Part shown: piece by piece, positions 55,643 through 61,086 of the stretch
Layout: every line of letters begins with the position of its first letter
How positions within the stretch are numbered: position 1 is the first letter of the stretch
From: BCD1 sp965230565
GTDB taxonomy: Bacteria > Bacteroidota > Bacteroidia > Chitinophagales > Saprospiraceae
Assembly (NCBI GenBank): GCA_965230565.1
Contig: CBDDLH010000016.1
Coordinates: 1,302,001 to 1,366,000, forward strand
Direction of reading: 5' to 3'
DNA: 64,000 bases
The notes under the pieces: generated by a model
Databases searched by the model: none
What the model was told of the DNA's origin: nothing
Seen by the model: only the letters and a program-made list of their open reading frames with translations
Position numbers and translations under genes: made by a program

Positions 55643-55897
55643 TTATTCATTTACATCGTACTCTTCATCGAGCTTATTCATTCTCCAGATGTAAACAAAG
55701 ATCAGGACCACAAAAACATAGATGGATCCCTGCTGGGCGAACCAAAATCCTAATTTGGCCCCACCTATTTTTACATTGTTCATCGTATCTACCATGAAAA
55801 TGCCAAATACGTAGGAAACCAGGAACCAGATGGAAAGCAGAATCAACACCGTGATGATGTTCTTCTTCCAATATTCCTTTAAATTTTTTCCAGACAT
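55643..55897 (-). CDS. DUF4212 symporter small subunit
   Basis: 84 residues, two membrane helices (IITVLILLSIWFLVSYVFGI and FWFAQQGSIYVFVVLIFVYI) and a conserved opening KNLKEYWKKN. DUF4212 proteins are encoded directly before VC_2705-type sodium:solute symporters and are thought to be a subunit. Here the symporter follows after 216 bases. Confidence 0.9.
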   Translation of the reverse strand: MSGKNLKEYWKKNIITVLILLSIWFLVSYVFGIFMVDTMNNVKIGGAKLGFWFAQQGSIYVFVVLIFVYIWRMNKLDEEYDVNE

Positions 55898-56081
55898 GTC
55901 TAGTTAGTTTTGTTGTTAAGAAATTTGATGCGTATGATTATCTAATCCAAGATGCGAAGAATCGCCTCTTAGCAATTTTCAACCTACCATAAAACCCATA
56001 TTAAAAAGGGGTGCTTTTATAAGTTGAAAACCGGACTTTGCTTTTTGAACAAGTCGCGTCGCAACCTGAGTTAATTAGGGA

Positions 56082-57356
56082 TTACAGGAAAATATGTAAC
56101 TGCAACCTTAGCTGTGTAAGGGCATCGTCCTGAGTTGCAATGGCTCCCTCACGAATATCTCCGGCAATTTGGTGGTATTCCAGCGTGACCTTGCAATTAT
56201 GACCGTTAATGAAATAGTTCAACCCAATATCCAGCGCTGTGACCGGATCGTCGAACCCTTCATAATTACCCATGTTGTAAGCTACATATGGCATAAACTT
56301 GGCCGATTTGAAGAGATATCCCAGTTGACCATAAATCGCTGAACCGGTACCCGCCCAACGGGCCACATGATTTTCTCCATAATTGAAATTCATATAAGCG
56401 AGGTAAGCATTCAGCGCTCCATCGGTTCCAACCGGCATATCCAGGAAAGCATCCACTGCTAAGTGAGTAACACTGCTGTGCTCTCCTGTTGTGGCATTGA
56501 ACATGCCGTTAGGATGTGCAAAGAAACCGGCGCCAATACCAAAAACTTTTTTCTTGCCGAGGTAAGTTCCCACCTGATAAGGTAACTTGGTGGATTCCTT
56601 ATCCCAGAAATTATAGCGAAAATATCCTTCAACAATCATATTTCCGGTTGGGTTGCCATCACTGTCAGGGCTTACCACACCGGTGTAGGTCAGGCCACTT
56701 CCCTTTAAACTATAATCCGTAGAAATATTATTCCTTAACGGAGTATTCACTGCAATACGATAGTCGAAATTTCCGATAGCCCCTTTTGCATAGATGCCCA
56801 GGTGACGGGCAAACTGATCTGAAACGCCCAGAGAATGCCATGCGACAAAAGGTCTAGACTGATCAAGGGTCATGAAGTTCAACGTACTTTGATTTGAAAG
56901 ACGGGTAAGTCCTTTCCAATAGTGAAGTCCACCACCTATATACAGGCTGTTGTTCAATTTCAATTCCCCCCAGGCTCCATGCAGGAACAATTGTGGACCA
57001 TTGCCATTATTACCTAGTGAGGTCAGATTGGCCGACCCCAGACTATTCAGTCCGAAATGGGTAAGAATTAAAAATTTTGGAGAAACTTGTGCGAAGGCCA
57101 GAATTCTGGACCTGCGGATGCTGGTACTCATCCCGAATTTGGAATTTTCTGCCGACAAATTATTAGAGGTTGCCCAAATCTGGTGCCACATAATAAACCT
57201 GAGGTACTTACTTCCGTCCTCGTTAAGCTTTAATGTCAACGGCTTGTAGGAATGATCCACTTCTGTTTTTTCCTGGGCTCCAAGTGGCATACTTAACATA
57301 CCCAGGAACAGCAAAAGCGCGCTAAATCTTAGTAATTTTTTGATACTCATAAACAC
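56082..57356 (-). CDS. Porin-like outer-membrane protein
   Basis: 424 residues; start at ATG 57356 or 57350 (MSIKKLLRFSALLLFLGMLS; signal cleaved after LGAQ). A long series of amphipathic strands with aromatic belts (KYLRFIMWHQIWATSN, AWGELKLNNSLYIGGGLHYW) and a terminal Leu/Phe motif (LRLQLHIFL). This resembles outer-membrane porins often placed at acetate/propionate loci of Bacteroidota. Has its own promoter candidate at 57411-57442. Likely lets small acids reach ActP; inference from position. Confidence 0.75.
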   Translation of the reverse strand: MFMSIKKLLRFSALLLFLGMLSMPLGAQEKTEVDHSYKPLTLKLNEDGSKYLRFIMWHQIWATSNNLSAENSKFGMSTSIRRSRILAFAQVSPKFLILTHFGLNSLGSANLTSLGNNGNGPQLFLHGAWGELKLNNSLYIGGGLHYWKGLTRLSNQSTLNFMTLDQSRPFVAWHSLGVSDQFARHLGIYAKGAIGNFDYRIAVNTPLRNNISTDYSLKGSGLTYTGVVSPDSDGNPTGNMIVEGYFRYNFWDKESTKLPYQVGTYLGKKKVFGIGAGFFAHPNGMFNATTGEHSSVTHLAVDAFLDMPVGTDGALNAYLAYMNFNYGENHVARWAGTGSAIYGQLGYLFKSAKFMPYVAYNMGNYEGFDDPVTALDIGLNYFINGHNCKVTLEYHQIAGDIREGAIATQDDALTQLRLQLHIFL

Positions 57357-57410
57357 TCTCTTTTTTAAAGTTGGTGAATAATTTTTTAGGAGACTGTCTC
57401 AATTGTCGCA

Positions 57411-57442
57411 CTAAAGTATATAAATATCTATATTTGTACAAA
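57411..57442 (-). promoter_or_regulatory. Candidate promoter of the porin gene
   Basis: On the minus strand TTTG (57442-57439), 20-base spacer, TACTTTAG (57418-57411; one mismatch to TAnnTTTG). The start codon is about 55 bases further on. Confidence 0.45.
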
Positions 57443-57641
57443 CATTTTAATCTTTTTCTTCAACCAGTTACAAAATCTTATAAGGAAGTAAAGTGTTTAC
57501 GTGGAATAGAATTTGTAAAAAGCCTACAGAATTACTTTAGTACGGTGGCGCCTTACCACTCCTAGACATGACAAAGGTAAAATCGACCAACAGGAGATTC
57601 GCGAGCACGCAGTGCCGGAACCCTGAATACTTAACCAAAGA

Positions 57642-57676
57642 CTGAGAACTGTGGACTGATGACTGAGAACTGAACC
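57642..57676. repeat. Five degenerate CTGAGAA-type 7-mers
   Basis: CTGAGAA CTGTGGA CTGATGA CTGAGAA CTGAACC, seven bases each, with CTG fixed in all units. The last unit touches the stop codon of the arsR-like gene (57677-57679, minus strand). Confidence 0.85.
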
Positions 57677-57967
57677 CTAAATAACCTTCTTCAAAGTCTC
57701 GACGATAAAATAATAGTTATTATGCGAAAGAGAATAAAAGCTGTTTTTCCCTTCCCGGGAAACTTCAACCACACCACGGCTCTTCATTATACGGAGATGA
57801 TGGGAAGCTACTGCCTGCTCAATATCAAGCCGGGTATGAATTTCTTTAACGGATAACTTATTATTCTCAAAAAGCAATTCGATGATGACAATGCGGATGG
57901 GGTGAGCAATAGCACGAAGCACTTCAGTAGCATTTTCGAGGAAGTCTATGTCAAATTCGCTTTTCAT
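57677..57967 (-). CDS. ArsR-family winged-helix regulator
   Basis: 96 residues, the usual size of ArsR/SmtB proteins. EVLRAIAHPIRIVIIELLFE, then the recognition region SVKEIHTRLDIEQAVASHHL RIMKSRGVV (read as one helix-turn-helix) and the wing EGKNSFYSLS. No Cys metal-site motif (ELCVCDL) is present, so it probably does not sense metal. It diverges from the cNMP/CBS gene with 61 bases between them and precedes the porin and ActP genes, so it could control either direction. Confidence 0.88.
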   Translation of the reverse strand: MKSEFDIDFLENATEVLRAIAHPIRIVIIELLFENNKLSVKEIHTRLDIEQAVASHHLRIMKSRGVVEVSREGKNSFYSLSHNNYYFIVETLKKVI

Positions 57968-58028
57968 AAGTAAGACAAATTTAATAAATTAGCACATAAG
58001 TAACAATATAGATAATTATATTAAGTTC

Positions 58029-59960
58029 ATGGGAAATACCATTTCGGTTCGAATTTTTGACTTTTTGAAGCATCACCCTCCTTTCAATTTCCTGGAGCAA
58101 GCTGACCTTTTAGCCATAGCGGAAAAGGTCCAGGTGCAGTATTTCACGGGTGACGAAGTCGTTTTTAAACAAGGGGAACCTCCTGTGGATCTTTTTTATG
58201 TGATCCATGAAGGAGCCGTTGAACTTTTCCGGGAAACAGAAGACGGGAAAGTACTGATCGACACTTGTGATGAAGGGGACGTTTTCGGACTGCGACCACT
58301 CATCGCCTCTCAGGCTTACGCACTGACTGCCGTTGTAAAAGAAGAGGCTCTGATTTATGCCATTCCTACAGAAACTTTTTTGCCTTTGCTGAGTACCAAC
58401 ACCAAGGTAAACCATTTTCTCACCTCAAGTTTCGCCGCCGGAGAAAGAAATCCTTATGCCAAAAACAACAAAGGAAAACTCTTCTCGGAAAATGAGCAGA
58501 TCTGGCAATCCGGAACCGACCTTCTGGAAATCCAGTCCATTGAAAGAAGTAAAAAACCGGTAACCTGCAAAATGAGCCGTACAGTGCAGGAGGCAGCCCA
58601 AAACATGCGAGACAAAAGAGTTGGCTCCATCATTATTGTAGATGAAAAAGACCTGCCCGTTGGAATTATTACAGATCGCGACCTGAGAAATAACATTGTC
58701 ACAGGAGACCTGCCACTCGACACACCTGTTTCCAAAATCATGTCGAGCCCGGTAATTTGTATCCCTCCCTCCATCGCTGTGGCCGATGTACAAATTGAAA
58801 TGATCAGAAAAGGTGTACACCATCTATGCGTGACGGAAGACGGATCGGTAAAAACACCGGTCATTGGCGTAATATCAGAACACGACCTGCTAGTGGTACA
58901 GGCCAACAACCCCGCTGTACTCATCCGGGAGATTACCAGGGCAAAAAACGGTTTGGACCTCCGCTTCATAAGAGATAAAGCTGAATCCTTATTGAAAAAA
59001 TATCTTTTCCAGGAAGTATCCATTGCCTTCATATCCAACATTATGTCTGAGATCAATGATGCTATCATCGTCCGTTCGATTGATCTGGCCCTCAAACAAC
59101 TGGACGATGAAGGAATTTCAAGACCCGGGGCCGACTTCTGCTGGCTGGCGCTTGGCAGTGAAGGCAGGGAAGAGCAATTATTAAGAACTGATCAGGATAA
59201 TGCACTCATATTTGAAGATGTTCCCAAAGAAAATTATGAAGCGACTAAGAATTACTACCTCAAACTTTCAAAAATTATCACAGATATATTGAATGATTGT
59301 GGGTTTGAATATTGTCCTGCTGATATGATGGCCAGCAACCCTCGCTGGTGCCTTTCATTGTCGGAATGGGAAAGACAATTCGATGACTGGATACATCGTC
59401 CGGGTAAAGAAGAAGTTATGTTTACTACAATCTTCTTTGATTATCGCCCCGTTTACGGCAATAAGGATTTATCAAAACAATTGACAGATAGTATTTACAA
59501 ATCCATCAGCGACCAGGATATTTTCCTCGGTTTCCTTGCGAAAAATGCTTTACAAAACCCTGCGCCCCTATCCTTCTTCCGAAATTTCATGGTGGAAAGA
59601 AGCGGGGAACACAAAGATGAATTTGATATCAAAGCCAGGGCCATGATGCCTTTAACGGATGCGGCCCGGTTGCTCATTTTATCGGCCAGACAATATGGAA
59701 AAAATAACACCTTCCAGCGATTCGACCACATGGCTGAACTCGAACCTAAAAATGCTGAATTGTACGAACAGGCCGCCGATGCTTATGAAATCCTCATGAG
59801 GTTCAGGGCTATCCAGGGTTTGAAAAATCAAGATTCCGGAAGATTCTTCAGGCCTGATGAGTTGAATAAGATGCAACGAATGATGCTCAGAAATTGCTTT
59901 AAACCGATCAAAGACCTGCAGGACCTGATTGAAGTCCGGTTTAGAACGAATTTTATTTAA
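58029..59960 (+). CDS. cNMP-binding, CBS-pair, DUF294 nucleotidyltransferase-like protein
   Basis: 643 residues, cytoplasmic. Order: cyclic-nucleotide-binding domain (~15-135, FKQGEPPVDLFYVIHEGAVE), two CBS motifs (~180-295, VGSIIIVDEKDLPVGIITDR), DUF294 nucleotidyltransferase-like domain (~330-470, LALGSEGREEQLLRTDQDNA with the G-S-x-x-R-x-E-x---T-D-x-D pattern) and its C-terminal partner (~480-640). The architecture is that of proteins found beside acetate symporters and a DnaQ-type exonuclease, thought to sense energy state, probably adenine nucleotides at the CBS pair. The exonuclease follows in the same direction after 218 bases. Confidence 0.92.
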   Translation: MGNTISVRIFDFLKHHPPFNFLEQADLLAIAEKVQVQYFTGDEVVFKQGEPPVDLFYVIHEGAVELFRETEDGKVLIDTCDEGDVFGLRPLIASQAYALTAVVKEEALIYAIPTETFLPLLSTNTKVNHFLTSSFAAGERNPYAKNNKGKLFSENEQIWQSGTDLLEIQSIERSKKPVTCKMSRTVQEAAQNMRDKRVGSIIIVDEKDLPVGIITDRDLRNNIVTGDLPLDTPVSKIMSSPVICIPPSIAVADVQIEMIRKGVHHLCVTEDGSVKTPVIGVISEHDLLVVQANNPAVLIREITRAKNGLDLRFIRDKAESLLKKYLFQEVSIAFISNIMSEINDAIIVRSIDLALKQLDDEGISRPGADFCWLALGSEGREEQLLRTDQDNALIFEDVPKENYEATKNYYLKLSKIITDILNDCGFEYCPADMMASNPRWCLSLSEWERQFDDWIHRPGKEEVMFTTIFFDYRPVYGNKDLSKQLTDSIYKSISDQDIFLGFLAKNALQNPAPLSFFRNFMVERSGEHKDEFDIKARAMMPLTDAARLLILSARQYGKNNTFQRFDHMAELEPKNAELYEQAADAYEILMRFRAIQGLKNQDSGRFFRPDELNKMQRMMLRNCFKPIKDLQDLIEVRFRTNFI

Positions 59961-59969
59961 TAATACTGC

Positions 59970-60089
59970 GGTAATTTTTAAAAATACAACACTGTAGATT
60001 TGCTAACTCATTGATTTTCAAGTATTTGTATTTTCGAAAATTACCGAACAACTGATTGATTATCAATGAATTAGAAAAAATTACCGAAC
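59970..60089. repeat. Repeated ATTACCGAAC motif and inverted copy
   Basis: A 19-base inverted repeat with two mismatches: 59970-59988 (CGGTAATTTTTAAAAATAC) against 60028-60046. The 13-mer AAAATTACCGAAC then recurs directly at 60037-60049 and 60077-60089. It fills the gap between the DUF294 and exonuclease genes. A GGCAGG palindrome fragment follows near 60130. Confidence 0.65.
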
Positions 60090-60178
60090 TATTGGATTAC
60101 CAAAGTTCAATAAAATTCCGGCAGCCGCCTTGCAAGGCAGGTCTTAACAGACTCTAAAACATTGACAAACCATTACCA

Positions 60179-60871
60179 ATGAACAGATTGCTCCATATAT
60201 TTTCGAAAAAGTCCGACAAACCTGTTCCGGAATTCTGGAAGGAATACCTTTCTTATTTCGCTGAAAAACCAGACGGTAAAACTCCCTTGGAAAAAATCAG
60301 GTTTGTTTCCTTTGATACCGAAACCACCGGTTTAAATCCTCAAAAGGACAAGATTCTTTCATTTGGAGCAGTGAGCCTCGCCGAAAATAAAATGGATCTC
60401 AGTAATTCCATTGAGTCCTACGTCGTTCAAGATTCCACCAAAAAAGAAGCTGTTCTGATACACGGGATTTTAAAAAACGGAAAAGAGTCCAAAAAAAGTG
60501 AGGAAGAAGCCGTCATCGAATTTGTTCGTTATGCAAAAAATGCCGTTTTGGTTGGACATAACGTATCTTTTGATATCGCGATCGTAAACGCAGCTTTAAA
60601 GAGACTCCATGCAGGTCCCCTGAAGAACAAATACCTGGATACTGCTAAAACTGCTATTAGGGTGGACCAGCATTCTCCATCAACCATAATCAAATCTTCT
60701 GATTATAACCTGGATACCCTTTGCAAAAGATATAACATCAGTATGAGTAACCGGCATACTGCCGCTGGAGATGCATTCATCACGGCAGTGCTCCTGATGA
60801 AAATGCTCCCTAAACTAAAAAAAAGAGGGGTACACAACCTTAAAGACCTGATCAAAAGAAACCCTTTTTAA
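60179..60871 (+). CDS. DnaQ-like DEDDh 3'-5' exonuclease (acetate-locus type)
   Basis: 230 residues. Catalytic residues: FVSFDTETTGLNPQKD (Asp, Glu), LVGHNVSFDIAIVNA (Asp) and NRHTAAGDAFITA (His, Asp). A ~45-residue N-terminal segment (FWKEYLSYFAEKPDGKTPLE) precedes the fold. It differs from the exonuclease at 28664 in lacking the C-terminal module. Members of this subgroup are repeatedly placed with cNMP/CBS/DUF294 and SSS genes, though the reason is not known to me. Confidence 0.88.
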   Translation: MNRLLHIFSKKSDKPVPEFWKEYLSYFAEKPDGKTPLEKIRFVSFDTETTGLNPQKDKILSFGAVSLAENKMDLSNSIESYVVQDSTKKEAVLIHGILKNGKESKKSEEEAVIEFVRYAKNAVLVGHNVSFDIAIVNAALKRLHAGPLKNKYLDTAKTAIRVDQHSPSTIIKSSDYNLDTLCKRYNISMSNRHTAAGDAFITAVLLMKMLPKLKKRGVHNLKDLIKRNPF

Positions 60872-61040
60872 GTATTGAATACCACTTTTTTGACGCATAT
60901 CCCTTGACTCTTAGAGCCCGCAACTCTAAAGCACCACTCCCCCTAAAATCCTGTTAAAAAATATTCAATTTGCCAGTTCAATATTAACAGACTATCAACT
61001 AAAAGTTAATTCATCGTATATTTACCCGCTGAAAAATCGA

Positions 61041-61066
61041 AGACCATTCTAAAATGGTCTTTTTTT
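61041..61066 (+). terminator. Intrinsic terminator
   Basis: AGACCATT (61041-61048), CTAA loop, AATGGTCT (61053-61060), then six T. It lies 170 bases after the exonuclease stop and 20 bases before the next gene's ATG, so it either ends the exonuclease transcript or acts as a leader attenuator of the CotH-like gene. Confidence 0.85.
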
Positions 61067-61086
61067 AATCAGAACAATCTTACTTA

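Larger units (their letters stand above)
57357..57676. other. Gap between arsR and the porin gene with a 7-mer array
   Basis: Contains the porin promoter candidate (57411-57442) and, next to the arsR stop codon, five degenerate 7-mers: CTGAGAA, CTGTGGA, CTGATGA, CTGAGAA, CTGAACC (57642-57676). No gene was recognised; the 64-codon plus-strand frame is not credible. Confidence 0.6.

Noticed and set aside
57429..57436. Plus-strand TATATTTG as a promoter
   Set aside because: Exact -7 match, but no -33 at proper distance and no plus-strand gene or terminator unit follows before the divergent gene at 58029.
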